A stretch of 35,064 nucleotides of DNA from Phenylobacterium sp. (GCA_018001015.1 JAGNIV010000029.1:1-35064); one strand, 5' to 3'; counted from the first letter of the stretch, positions 1 through 8,330 are shown. Numbers and translations are program-made. Notes: generated from the sequence alone by a model not told the origin.

Positions 1-42
1 CCGCGCCGACGTGCGCACATCCCCAGGGCCAAAGCCGTCCAT
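1..42 (-). CDS. 5' end of an unidentified gene running off the left edge
   Basis: A minus-strand reading frame starts at an ATG at 42 and stays open to the window edge, giving MDGFGPGDVRTSAR. A GGAGG ribosome binding site lies five bases upstream, which is the main support. Only 14 residues are visible, so no family can be assigned. The upstream intergenic stretch (43-173) would hold its promoter; I see no other gene there. Confidence 0.4.
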   Translation of the reverse strand, partial: MDGFGPGDVRTSAR

Positions 43-173
43 ACGATCCTCCATCCGATGGACCGTTGAATCAGCTCAGCTCAAATCAGGGAATCACTTC
101 CGTGCATCCCGTAGCCCAGCGGGGGAGCATCTGTGCGGCGCCACCCTGCCCATGAAGGGGGCGAGAGGACAGA

Positions 174-1076
174 TCAGGCGGCGGCGGCTTCCGTCAGGCC
201 CCGCGCCCGGGCCTCGGCGGCGGTGAAGTAGACGAGGCCGTCGCCCCAGTCGTGGGCGACGACGCCGGCGGGCGGCCGGGCGGTCTCACCGCAGAGGACG
301 GCCAGTTCCTTGGCGGTCAGCACCGGCCAGCGGGCGAAGGCCTGGTCCGGCGTCGGGTCGGGGCGGGGATCGGCGGTGGCGCCGGGCAGGGCGGCTTCGA
401 ACCCGGCGACGTATTCCTCATAGCCGACCCAGCCGGCGACGGTCTGGTCGCCGCCCGGGCCGCGGAAGATGACGGTGGGCAGGGCGTAGCGGTCGTGGCC
501 CTCGGAGTGCTTCAGCTCGCCGTTCATCGGGCTGTCGTGCTTGAGGTTGCGGACGTAGTCGTTGGGGGCGCGGGTCTCGGCCCAGTCGGCCTGGTAGGCG
601 GCGGCGACTTCGGGCCGGGCCTGGTCGGCGCGCCAGCGGGCATGGTCGAGGCCGGGCACGCCCTGGGTGGCGGCCTCGAACTCGTCGGGGGTCTGGGGGC
701 CGAGGCCGAAGATGAAGATCTGCTCGCGGAAGCGGCGCAGGACGGCGTGGGCCACGTCCTGGCCCTGCAGCTCGGCGGCCTTGACCGCCGCGCCCAGCGG
801 ATCGGTGGACTGCAGCATCAGGTGCATGGGGTTGGGGTAGGGCATGTCGGTCAGGGCCCAGACCCGCTTCCAGTAGGCGCGCATCGGCCCAGCGGCGCTG
901 ACCCGGTCCCAGTCGTCCTTGCCGGTGGCGGCGTTGCCCACCAGGCCGCCCATCACCTTGCGCCAGGTCAGGTGGTGGCCGTGACGCCAGTCCAGCAGGC
1001 GCAGCAGGGGCTCGGCGCCCCAGGCGGTGGAGCAAACGGCGTCGGTATATTCGATCGCCTCGATGCGGTCGGTCAT
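174..1076 (-). CDS. DsbA-family thioredoxin-fold protein with degenerate active site
   Basis: A 300-residue protein that resembles the cytoplasmic DsbA-like group (FrnE/SpxH-type). The family normally opens with a short strand followed by C-P-W-C-W-[AG]-x-E-P. Here residues 15-23 read CSTAWGAEP: the first Cys and the W-G-x-E-P tail remain, but the second Cys of CxxC is Ala. The helical insertion and the C-terminal return to the thioredoxin fold are present, and there is no signal peptide. The start at 1076 is chosen over the longer frame (1130) because a GGAAGGA ribosome site sits just upstream and the protein begins MTDRIEAIEYTDAVCS, as relatives do. Without the resolving Cys it is unlikely to be an ordinary disulfide oxidoreductase. 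A monothiol, glutathione-dependent or adaptor role is inference. Confidence 0.75.
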   Translation of the reverse strand: MTDRIEAIEYTDAVCSTAWGAEPLLRLLDWRHGHHLTWRKVMGGLVGNAATGKDDWDRVSAAGPMRAYWKRVWALTDMPYPNPMHLMLQSTDPLGAAVKAAELQGQDVAHAVLRRFREQIFIFGLGPQTPDEFEAATQGVPGLDHARWRADQARPEVAAAYQADWAETRAPNDYVRNLKHDSPMNGELKHSEGHDRYALPTVIFRGPGGDQTVAGWVGYEEYVAGFEAALPGATADPRPDPTPDQAFARWPVLTAKELAVLCGETARPPAGVVAHDWGDGLVYFTAAEARARGLTEAAAA

Positions 1077-1203
1077 GGCGGTGTCCTTCCCTGGCGGGCC
1101 CTCTGCGGGACCATCGGGCGAGGCTAGCACAAGGATCTCAGTCCGTGGGGCTGATCATGCCGGCCCGCGGGTCGGTCGCGGCGGCCGAGCCCCAAACCCG
1201 CCC

Positions 1204-3627
1204 TCAGGCCGGCGGCAGGTTCTGAATCTGGAGGGCGGTGAAGGCGTTCACCTGGGCCGGGGTCATGGCGGCCACCAGGGTCGAGGTGAGCTGGCGGACC
1301 TGGGTCACGGTCAGCTTGGGAATCTGGGTGGCGGCGAAGGCGGTCACCTGGGTGGTTGTCAGCGCGCCGATCAGGGTGGTGGAGAGCAATCCGATCTGGG
1401 CGCCGGGCAGGGCGCCGATCTGGGTGGCCGTGAAGCTCTCGAACCGGATGGCGTCGAGCGCGGAAACCTGGGTGGCGGTGAGACCGGTGATCTGGGTCGC
1501 CGCGAGCGTCCCGAACTGGGTGGCCGAAAGCCCGAACAGGTTGGTGGTGGAGAGTGCGCCCACCTGACCGGCGGTGAGCTGGACGAGCTGGGTCGCGGTC
1601 AGCTCGCCGAAGTCGGTGGTGCTGAGGGCGCGGATATTGGCGGTGCTGACGCCCTGGATCTGGGTGGCCGACAGGCTCGCCACCTGGGTCTCCGTCAGGG
1701 CCGACAAGTTGGTGGCGGTCAGGCCGGCGATCTGGCTGGCGGCCAGGGCTGACAGCCGGGTCTCGTCCAGGGCGGCCAGATAGTCGGCCCCGAAGGCGTT
1801 GATCTGAGCCGCCGTCAGGGCGGAGAGCTGCGTCAGGTCGAACTCGTCGAGGTCGGTGGCCGACAGGCCGGCGAACTGGGTGGCGGTCAGGGCCCGGACC
1901 TGGCTGGACGACAAGGCCGAGATCTGGGTGGCGTCCAGGGACGCCAGGTTGGTGGCGGACAGGCCGGCGAACTGGGCGGGGGTCAGGCTGCCGATCTGGT
2001 CGGGGCTGAAGCGGCCGAAGTCGGTGGAGGACAGGTCGCCCAACGCCGTGGCGCTGATGCCGCGAAGCTGGGTGGTGGTGAGCCAGCCGATCTGGGTGTC
2101 GTTGAGCGCCGCGACGCCCGAGGCCGACAACCCGCCGAACTGCAGGGCGCTGAGCCCATCAAACTGAGTGTCGAACAGGGCCGGGATGGCGCTGGCCGAG
2201 AGCGAGCCGAACTGGCCGGGCGTGAAGCCCTGGATCTGGGTGGCGGTGAACTCCTGCACGTCGGTGGCGGTGAGCGCGCGGACCTGGAAGGCGGTGAGCC
2301 CCTTGAGCTGGGTGTTGCTGAGCTGCTGGATCACGGTGGCGTTCAGCGAGCCGATATGGCCGGCCGACAGGGCGCCGATCTGGGGCGCCGAGAGGGCGAC
2401 GATCTGGGTGGGGGTGAAGCGCGCGAAATCGGTGGCGTCCAGGCCGCCGAGCTGGCTGGCGGTGAGTCCCTTGATCCGGGTGGAGTCCAGCGCCTGGAAC
2501 TGGGTGTCGGAGAGCGACCGCAGGTTGGTCAGGGACAGGCCGCCCACCTGGCTGGCGGTGAGGGCCGCGACCTGGGTGGCCGCCAACTCGGCGAAGTCGG
2601 TTTGCGACAGGCTGGCCATCTGGGTGGCGGTGAAGCCGGTCGTCTGGGTGGTGGTCAGGCCGCGGACCTCGGTCTCGTCCAGGCTGGCCAGGTTGGTGGC
2701 CGAAAGCGCGCCGAGCTGGCCCGCGCTCAGGGCGCCGATCTGGCCGGAGGTGAACTTGTCGAAGTCGGCGGCTTCCAGGCCCCGCACCTGGGTGGCGGTG
2801 AGGCCCTTGACCTGGGTGGTGGTGAGCGCGGCCACCTGGGTGGCGTCCAGCGCCGACAGGCCCGTCGAGCTGAGACCCGATATCTGCGTCGCCGACAGGG
2901 CCGCGATGGCCGCTGGCGCGAGGGCCGCGAAATTGGTGGCGGCGATGGCGCCCACCTGGGTGGCTGACAGGACGCCGACCTGGGTGGCGGTGAGCTTGCC
3001 CAGGGTCGCGGAGTCCAGGTCGCGCAGTTGCAGGGTGTTGAGGCCCCTGACCTGGGTGGTGGTGAGCGAGGCCACTTCGGTGGCGTCGAACTGGGCCAGG
3101 TGGGTGGTGGCCAGGGCGCCGATCTGGCTGGCGGTGAAGCCGCCGATCTGGGTGAGGCTGAACTCGTCGATGTCGGCGGTGGTCAGGCCCTTGATCTGGC
3201 TGGTGGTCAGGCCCCTGACCTGGGTGGCCGACAGGGCGCCGATCTGGGTGGCGTTGAGCCCTGAGAGGTTGGTCGCCGACAGCCCCGCAAGCTGGGTTCC
3301 AGCCAGGGCCGCGAGGCGGGTAGTGTCCAGGGCGCCGAGCTGGCTGGCGCTCAGGCCCCCGAGCTGGGAGGCGTTCAGGGCGGTGAGCTGGGCGGTGTCG
3401 AACACCACGGCGCTGGAGAAGTGGGCGATCTGGGTGGCCTTCAGGCCCTTGACCTGGCTGGCCGAGAGGGCCGCGACCTGGGTCGCCGACAGGGTCTCGA
3501 TCCCGGTCACGCTGAGCGCGCCCACCTGGGTCGCGGTGAGCTGCTGCATCTTCGTGGTCGAGAGCGGCTGCAGGACCGTCGCCGAGAGGGCGGAGATCTG
3601 CGCAACCGAGAGGTACGAGATCGGCAT
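1204..3627 (-). CDS. Giant octapeptide-repeat protein (LSATQVxx repeats)
   Basis: An 807-residue protein consisting almost entirely of about 100 tandem octapeptides close to [STD]-A-T-Q-[VI]-x-x-L, from residue 7 to residue 804. There is no signal peptide, membrane segment or other domain. A higher-order period is visible. Octads with Asp at the third or fourth position and a Phe-rich end (TTADIDEF, EAADFDKF, SQTDFAEL, DATDFARF, TATDVQEF, SSTDFGRF, SATDLDEF, STTDFGEL) recur every 56 or 80 residues, and an Asn-containing octad such as SATNLASL usually follows 24 residues later. The regular hydrophobic spacing suggests a repetitive beta-solenoid. Similar repeats occur in alphaproteobacterial proteins annotated as heme-utilization or beta-strand-repeat proteins, but those names carry no firm function. 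The ribosome site is weak. The gene stands alone between the DsbA-like gene and an MFS gene. Confidence 0.8.
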   Translation of the reverse strand: MPISYLSVAQISALSATVLQPLSTTKMQQLTATQVGALSVTGIETLSATQVAALSASQVKGLKATQIAHFSSAVVFDTAQLTALNASQLGGLSASQLGALDTTRLAALAGTQLAGLSATNLSGLNATQIGALSATQVRGLTTSQIKGLTTADIDEFSLTQIGGFTASQIGALATTHLAQFDATEVASLTTTQVRGLNTLQLRDLDSATLGKLTATQVGVLSATQVGAIAATNFAALAPAAIAALSATQISGLSSTGLSALDATQVAALTTTQVKGLTATQVRGLEAADFDKFTSGQIGALSAGQLGALSATNLASLDETEVRGLTTTQTTGFTATQMASLSQTDFAELAATQVAALTASQVGGLSLTNLRSLSDTQFQALDSTRIKGLTASQLGGLDATDFARFTPTQIVALSAPQIGALSAGHIGSLNATVIQQLSNTQLKGLTAFQVRALTATDVQEFTATQIQGFTPGQFGSLSASAIPALFDTQFDGLSALQFGGLSASGVAALNDTQIGWLTTTQLRGISATALGDLSSTDFGRFSPDQIGSLTPAQFAGLSATNLASLDATQISALSSSQVRALTATQFAGLSATDLDEFDLTQLSALTAAQINAFGADYLAALDETRLSALAASQIAGLTATNLSALTETQVASLSATQIQGVSTANIRALSTTDFGELTATQLVQLTAGQVGALSTTNLFGLSATQFGTLAATQITGLTATQVSALDAIRFESFTATQIGALPGAQIGLLSTTLIGALTTTQVTAFAATQIPKLTVTQVRQLTSTLVAAMTPAQVNAFTALQIQNLPPA
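1222..3609 (-). repeat. Tandem 24-bp coding repeats with 168/240-bp superperiod
   Basis: The DNA of the octapeptide gene is a long array of imperfect 24-bp units, visible on the plus strand as recurrent ctgggtggcggtgag-like words. Every seventh or tenth unit is marked by an Asp-type octad, giving superperiods of 168 bp or 240 bp. The 72-bp difference is exactly three units. This points to growth by block duplication and three-unit insertion or deletion. The array is GC-rich throughout, like its surroundings. Confidence 0.8.
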
Positions 3628-3715
3628 GTCGCCAAGCTTAGAGGATCAGGCTTAAGCGATGATCAACCGACGGGCGATTCCTCGCGGGCGCGGGCTATTG
3701 CAGGTGGTGGGCCCG

Positions 3716-5053
3716 TCAGCTCACCAAATCCCGAACCATGGTCTTGCGTGCGACCCAGAAGATGGCGGCGGCGATCAGGGTGAAGAGCGAGGTCAGGACC
3801 ATGGACCAGCGCAGGCCCTCGGCCGCGCCGAGGCCGGCCGCGGTGGCCAGGCCGTCGCTGAGCAGGCCGACGAAGAGCGGGCCAAGACCCAGGCCGATCA
3901 GGTTCAGCACCAGCAGCAGCAGGGCCGCCGCCGTGGCCCGGGTGTGGGCCGGCACCACGCTCTGGGCGGTGGCGAAGACCGGGCCGTACCAGAGCGAGCC
4001 GAGGATGCTGGGGATGATGGTCAGCCACAGCGCCGTCATCGGGTTATCGACGGTGTAGATGAAGTAATAGGAAGGCAGGGCCAGGACCGCGGCGGCGGCC
4101 GGAACCACGGCGTAGCCGCGGGCGTCCCTGCGGGCGGCGATGTCGGCGAACCAGCCCCCCAGCAGGGTGCCGACGACCCCGGCCGCGCCGCCGATCAGGC
4201 CCAGGGCCAGACCCAGGAAGCCGGCCGACTTCAGGCCGTAGGGCGCGGCCAGCAGGGCCAGCTGGTCGCCGTGCAGGCGCATGAAGAAGGCGGCGTTGAA
4301 GGCGCCCTGGCCATAGCCGACGAAGGCCATCAGCCCGGCGGCCACCGCCATGAGCCAGAAGGTCGGCTTGGCCGCGAGGACCTTCAGCGCGGCGCCGAGC
4401 GGCGGGGCGGCCTCGGCCTGGCTGGTGGCCAAGGCCGACATGTATTTGCGGGGCTCCTTGAGGCAGAAACCGGCCACCAGGGCCAGGATCAGGCCCGGCG
4501 CGCCGGCCACGAAGAAGGCGGCGCGCCAGCCATAGGCGTCGGCGATCAGCCCGCCCAGGACCAGCCCCAGCAGGGTGCCGATGGGGATGCCGAGGGAATA
4601 GGTGGCCAGGGCCGAGGCGCGCTTCTCCTTGGGGGTGTAGTCGGCGATCAGGGAGTGGGCGCAGGGGTTGCAGCCGGCCTCGCCGAAGCCGACCCCCATG
4701 CGGGCGATCAGCATCTGCGGAAAGGTCTGGGCCCGGCCGCTGAGCACGGTGAAGCCGCTCCACACCGCCATGGAGGCCGCGATGATCCAGGGCCGGGAGA
4801 ACCGCTCGGCCAGGCGGGCGAGGGGGATGCCCAGGGTGGTGTAGAAGAGGGCGAAGGCCAGGCCGGTCAGCATGCCCAGCTGCCAGTCGGCGAGGCCGAG
4901 ATCCTGCTTGATCGGCTCGGCCAGGATCGAGACCACCTGCCGGTCCAGGAAGGACAGGATGTAGGCCCCCAGCAGGATGGAGAGGGCGAAGGCCCGGTAG
5001 CGGGCGTTGAAGGGGGTCGGTTCCTCGGCGGCGGGCGCGGTGGCGTCGACCAT
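3716..5053 (-). CDS. MFS transporter, Spinster-like
   Basis: A 445-residue inner-membrane transporter of the major facilitator superfamily, with about 12 hydrophobic segments and a long central loop. The first helix reads SILLGAYILSFLDRQVVSIL. The typical GEAGCNPCAHSLIADY and PKEKRASALA stretch lies at the end of the first six-helix half, where family members have the R-x-x-x-G-[KR] type loop. The start at 5053 (MVDATAPA) is preferred over the longer frame because it begins shortly before helix 1 and has a GGGAG site upstream. It is a clear paralogue of the gene at 12929-14302. Substrate is unknown; Spinster-like carriers in this group often lie near catabolic or lipid genes, which are not seen here. 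Confidence 0.88.
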   Translation of the reverse strand: MVDATAPAAEEPTPFNARYRAFALSILLGAYILSFLDRQVVSILAEPIKQDLGLADWQLGMLTGLAFALFYTTLGIPLARLAERFSRPWIIAASMAVWSGFTVLSGRAQTFPQMLIARMGVGFGEAGCNPCAHSLIADYTPKEKRASALATYSLGIPIGTLLGLVLGGLIADAYGWRAAFFVAGAPGLILALVAGFCLKEPRKYMSALATSQAEAAPPLGAALKVLAAKPTFWLMAVAAGLMAFVGYGQGAFNAAFFMRLHGDQLALLAAPYGLKSAGFLGLALGLIGGAAGVVGTLLGGWFADIAARRDARGYAVVPAAAAVLALPSYYFIYTVDNPMTALWLTIIPSILGSLWYGPVFATAQSVVPAHTRATAAALLLLVLNLIGLGLGPLFVGLLSDGLATAAGLGAAEGLRWSMVLTSLFTLIAAAIFWVARKTMVRDLVS

Positions 5054-5339
5054 GGTCTCAAACTCCCTGACTTTCTTATCGTTGGCGTCAGATTGGCTCA
5101 GTTGTGCTCGGTGCGCCACTGCCGCTTGAACGACCAGGTCGCGGCCGATCTGGCCCAGGCCCATCTGAAGCCGGTCGCGTCCTGACCCGATGGGCTCCGA
5201 ATGCGTCGGGATGCGTCATCCATCGCTGATCGGCGCGACGCGGAGCGGAAACCATGGGCAAACCCGCCGACCCCGCTACGATGCCCCGCGAGATCGAACA
5301 CCGTGCGGCGCGGCCCGCCGTCCTGAGAAAGGACTCACC

Positions 5340-5624
5340 ATGCGCGGCAACCCGTGGATCAAGCTGACGATGGACACTTGGTCGCTGGGCATAGAGGCGT
5401 CCTCGGTCATCGGCCTGCGCACCCTGAAGATGGCGGCCGGCGGACCCGCCGCCCAGACTGAGGCGGCCCTGATGATCAACGAGAAGATCGCCTCGACCCT
5501 GGACCTGCAGATGCGGGCCATGACGGGCGGGCTGGGGATCACGCCCCACGGGGCGGCGTCCAGGACGGTGGCGCACTATCGTCGCAAGGTGCGGGCCAAC
5601 CGCCGCCGGCTGTCGAAGGCCTGA
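5340..5624 (+). CDS. Small conserved phasin-like protein
   Basis: A 94-residue protein beginning MRGNPWIKLTMDTWSLGIEA. It has an amphipathic, Ala-rich helical middle and a basic tail (YRRKVRANRRRLSKA). The layout resembles small phasin-like or PHA-granule-associated proteins of Caulobacterales and sphingomonads, but no diagnostic motif is present, so the function is tentative. The start is set by an AAAGGA ribosome site 7 bases before the ATG at 5340; the longer frame from 5190 has no site. It is divergent from the MFS gene and convergent with the GlsB-like gene, and a strong hairpin follows its stop. The 286 bp upstream hold no other gene. Confidence 0.6.
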   Translation: MRGNPWIKLTMDTWSLGIEASSVIGLRTLKMAAGGPAAQTEAALMINEKIASTLDLQMRAMTGGLGITPHGAASRTVAHYRRKVRANRRRLSKA

Positions 5625-5632
5625 AGAACGGT

Positions 5633-5660
5633 CGGACCTCTTCCGCGAGGAAGAGGTCCG
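5633..5660. terminator. Bidirectional hairpin terminator candidate
   Basis: A perfect 12-bp stem (CGGACCTCTTCC / GGAAGAGGTCCG) with a GCGA tetraloop lies between the convergent genes ending at 5624 and 5667. No long T run follows on either strand, so it is a strong hairpin at the right place rather than a textbook intrinsic terminator. Confidence 0.6.
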
Positions 5661-5666
5661 GTTCCG

Positions 5667-5915
5667 TTAGCGGCCGCGCACGAGGCTGAGCAGGAACAGC
5701 AGCAGCATGGCGCCCAGCGTGGCGATCACCAGGCTGCCGATAATGCCGCCGAAGCTGATGCCCAGGGCGCCGGCGATGAAGCCGCCCAGCAGGGCGCCCA
5801 CCAGACCGACGATCATATTGGTGAGCAGGCCGTGCTTGCGGCCCATGATCTGTTCCGCGATCCAACCGGCCAAGATGCCGATGATGATCGCGCCGATAAT
5901 TGCTACGCCGCTCAT
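5667..5915 (-). CDS. GlsB/YeaQ/YmgE family stress membrane protein
   Basis: An 82-residue hydrophobic, Gly-rich inner-membrane protein. It has three predicted transmembrane helices (about residues 3-20, 29-50 and 55-76) and the family signature GWIAEQIMGR followed by NMIVGLVGALLGGF. Members are small transglycosylase-associated stress proteins found across bacteria; their molecular role is not settled. The start at 5915 (MSGVAIIG) follows an AGAGGG ribosome site, whereas the longer frame adds a charged leader without support. A candidate EcfG-type promoter lies upstream (5951-5975). That fits general-stress control, which is known for this family in related bacteria. Confidence 0.85.
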   Translation of the reverse strand: MSGVAIIGAIIIGILAGWIAEQIMGRKHGLLTNMIVGLVGALLGGFIAGALGISFGGIIGSLVIATLGAMLLLFLLSLVRGR

Positions 5916-5950
5916 TTTGTTTAGCCCTCTGGATTTCCTGACAGGGTGGG

Positions 5951-5975
5951 AACGCGCATGTGCGGCCAAGGTTCA
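5951..5975 (-). promoter_or_regulatory. Candidate EcfG (general stress sigma) promoter for the glsB-like gene
   Basis: Read on the minus strand the sequence is TGAAC, then 16 bases, then CGTT, about 36 bases before the start codon. The EcfG consensus of alphaproteobacteria is GGAAC-N16/17-CGTT, so only one base differs. The spacing and distance to the gene are right. The call rests on sequence match only. Confidence 0.5.
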
Positions 5976-6017
5976 GTCGGGCTTGCATCGCCACTCCGGA
6001 GGTGAGAGGCGAGCGGC

Positions 6018-6929
6018 ATGATTTCGAACCCAGCCCTTGGCCTGTGGCGGCGCATCCGGCGGCGGATCGCCGGTACGGGGCTCAGCCTCGACACCGTGGC
6101 CGACGCCCAGGCCCAACTGACCGCCATCGAGGCCGATCTGCCGGCCTATCTCTGGGCGTACCGCGAGGTGCTGGGGCCTTGGCTGGCGGAGGCCGCCGCG
6201 GCCGGCGACCTGGCTGACCAGCTGGTGCGCTGGCTGCATCGCCACAACCAGTTCCTCTACGCCACGGCCCAGACCCGGGCGGAGCTGGCCCAGGTCTATG
6301 CGCAGGCCATGGCCGACACCGCCGAGCTGCTGGCGGAGGCCCGCGCCCTGGCGGAGATCGAGGCCGGCCTGCCCCACCTGTTCGCCGAGCATCACCAGCG
6401 GCTGGCCCTGGCCCTGAAGGTGGCCTTCGGAGCGCGGCTGCGCGACACGGTGCAGGCGGAATATTCGCCGGGCCTGCAACTGGCCATGCTGGGGCTGGAC
6501 CGGGTGGAGACCCCGGTGCTGGACGTCGGCTGCGGCGCCACCGGCGCCCTGGTGGCCCACCTGCGCGCCGCCGGGATCGAGGCCATGGGCCTGGACCGCG
6601 ACGCCCAGGCGCCCGGCACGGTGATGGGCGACTGGCTGGTCCAGGACTTCGGGCGGAGCGTCTGGGGGACGGTGACCTCGCACCTGGGGTTCTCGCTGCA
6701 CTTTCTGCACCACCACCTGTCGGGCCACGACCTGGCCTATGACTACGCGCGGGCCTACCGGCGCATCCTGGCCTCGCTGAAGGTGGGCGGCCGCTTCGCC
6801 TACGCGCCGGCCCTGCCCTTCGTGGAGGCGGTGCTGGGGGACGGCTATCGGGTGGAGAGCCGCAGCCTGGGCTCCTATGGCGGCAGCCTGCCCGTCGAGA
6901 GTTCGACCGTGGTGACGCGGCTGGCTTAA
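6018..6929 (+). CDS. Class I SAM-dependent methyltransferase
   Basis: A 303-residue soluble protein. The C-terminal half is a Rossmann-fold methyltransferase: motif I VLDVGCGATGALVAHL (about residues 168-183) is followed by the acidic strand-2 end GLDRD. A late segment, YRRILASLKVGGRFAYAPAL, resembles the motif preceding strand 6. The N-terminal 160 residues are helical and are not assigned to a known domain. The substrate cannot be told from sequence. The start has a GGAGGTGAGAGG ribosome site. It ends with a 4-bp convergent overlap with the MocR gene (6926-6929). Confidence 0.78.
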   Translation: MISNPALGLWRRIRRRIAGTGLSLDTVADAQAQLTAIEADLPAYLWAYREVLGPWLAEAAAAGDLADQLVRWLHRHNQFLYATAQTRAELAQVYAQAMADTAELLAEARALAEIEAGLPHLFAEHHQRLALALKVAFGARLRDTVQAEYSPGLQLAMLGLDRVETPVLDVGCGATGALVAHLRAAGIEAMGLDRDAQAPGTVMGDWLVQDFGRSVWGTVTSHLGFSLHFLHHHLSGHDLAYDYARAYRRILASLKVGGRFAYAPALPFVEAVLGDGYRVESRSLGSYGGSLPVESSTVVTRLA

Positions 6930-8299
6930 ACCGCCGCGGAGGTCATCACCGGCGCGCCGTCCAGGGTGTCGGCGATGGCGGAGAGCGCCCGCTCGATCTG
7001 GGCCCGCGAGGCCGGGCCGCCAAGACCGACGCGGACGGCTTCCGGCGGGCCGGGAACGGTGGCGAAGGCGTCGGAGACCACCACCCCCATGCCGCTGGCC
7101 CGCAGCTGGATCGCGAACTCGCCCCGGGTCCAGCCGGCGGGCAGGGTCAGCCACAGGTGGAAGCCGTCGGGATGGGCCGCGAAGCTTCCCGCCGGCAGCA
7201 GGCGGGTCGCCAGGCGCTGGCGGGCCCGGGCCTGGGCGCGGATGGCGTCGCGGACCTGGTGGGCCGCACCGCCAATGATCCAGCGCGTGGCGATGGCGGC
7301 GGTGAGCGGCGAGGCCATGGCCGCCGTCGCCCGGATCGCGGCGCGGACCCGGCTCCCGGACCGACTGTCGGGCGCGACGAGGTAGGCGATGCGCAGGGCC
7401 GGGGAGACGTGCTTAGCCAGGCCGGCGATGTGGAAGGTGAGCTCGGGCGCGAGCGCGGCGAGCGGCGGCGGGGACTCCTGCGGCAGCAGGCCATAGGCGT
7501 CATCCTCGACGATGGGGACGGCGTGGGCGCGGGCGATGGCGACCAGGGCCGCCCGGCGCGCCAGGGACATGGTGGCCGTCGTCGGGTTCTGCACGGTGGG
7601 GGTGCAGCAGAGCGCCTTGACCGGATGGTCGCGGCAGGCGGCCTCGAAGGCCTCGGGCAGGACGCCGTCGGCGTCCATGGCCAGACCGACGATAGTGACG
7701 CGAAGCTGGGCGGCCAGGGCCTTGAGGCCCGGATAGGTCAGGGCCTCGGCGCAGATGACGTCACCCGGGGCCGCCAGGGTTCCGATCACCGCCAGCAGGG
7801 CGCCCTGGGCGCCGGGGCAGACGGTGACGCGATCAGGATCGAGGCCCGGCAGGCGGTCCTTCAGCCACAGGGCGCCGGCTTCGCGGTCGGCGAGCGCGCC
7901 GCCCGCCTCCTGGTAGCGCAGCAGCAGGTCCAGGCCCGCGGCCTGGAGTTCGCCCGCCTCGCGCCACAGCCGCGCGGTCAGGGCGGCGTCCTCGAAGTGC
8001 GGCGGCAGGTTCATGCTCAGGTCAACGGGACCGGCGGGCGGGGCCGGGGGCTGGGCCGACCGGACATAGGTGCCCTGGCCCACCCGGCCCTCCACCAGAC
8101 CCCGGCGGCGGGCCTCGGCATAGGCGCGGCTGACGGTGGTGAAGTCGATGCCCAGGCGCTGGGCCAGGGTGCGCTGCGGCGGCAGCCGCGCGCCGGGCGC
8201 CAACCGTCCCGAGCCGAGGTCGGCGGCGATGGCGTCGGCGACGGCCAGGTAGACCGGGCCCTTAGCGCGGGTCAGGTCGGGGCGCCAGTCATCGCTCAT
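6926..8299 (-). CDS. MocR-type PLP-dependent transcriptional regulator
   Basis: A 457-residue protein with an N-terminal GntR winged-helix domain (about residues 10-80, including RLPPQRTLAQRLGIDFTTVS) fused to a fold type I aminotransferase domain. PLP-site features include CCTPTVQNPTTATMS, the VEDDAYGLL segment and the lysine in GLAKHVSPALRIAY. MocR proteins use PLP or its adducts as effector and usually control a neighbouring vitamin B6 or amino-acid gene; no such target is evident here. Three in-frame ATGs (8311, 8305, 8299) precede the domain. The last has the best ribosome site (GGAA, 6-base spacing). An inverted repeat overlaps these starts, consistent with autoregulation. A DUF983 gene is divergent. 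Confidence 0.85.
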   Translation of the reverse strand: MSDDWRPDLTRAKGPVYLAVADAIAADLGSGRLAPGARLPPQRTLAQRLGIDFTTVSRAYAEARRRGLVEGRVGQGTYVRSAQPPAPPAGPVDLSMNLPPHFEDAALTARLWREAGELQAAGLDLLLRYQEAGGALADREAGALWLKDRLPGLDPDRVTVCPGAQGALLAVIGTLAAPGDVICAEALTYPGLKALAAQLRVTIVGLAMDADGVLPEAFEAACRDHPVKALCCTPTVQNPTTATMSLARRAALVAIARAHAVPIVEDDAYGLLPQESPPPLAALAPELTFHIAGLAKHVSPALRIAYLVAPDSRSGSRVRAAIRATAAMASPLTAAIATRWIIGGAAHQVRDAIRAQARARQRLATRLLPAGSFAAHPDGFHLWLTLPAGWTRGEFAIQLRASGMGVVVSDAFATVPGPPEAVRVGLGGPASRAQIERALSAIADTLDGAPVMTSAAV

Positions 8300-8307
8300 G
8301 GTCATTT

Positions 8308-8330
8308 CCATACATTGAGGAATTGTATGG
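8308..8330. promoter_or_regulatory. Inverted repeat over the mocR start: candidate operator
   Basis: CCATACA (8308-8314) and TGTATGG (8324-8330) form a perfect 7-bp inverted repeat with nine bases between the arms. It overlaps the first possible ATG of the MocR gene, where a regulator bound to its own promoter would block expression. Assignment to this MocR protein is inference. Confidence 0.45.

Noticed and set aside
1204-3627. CRISPR-like array suggested by regular repeats
   Set aside because: The repeats are contiguous, in frame, 24 bp long without unique spacers, and encode a continuous protein.
2168-3655. Long plus-strand frames rich in WVA opposite the octapeptide gene
   Set aside because: They are reverse reading of the 24-bp repeat and have no ribosome site or independent family features.
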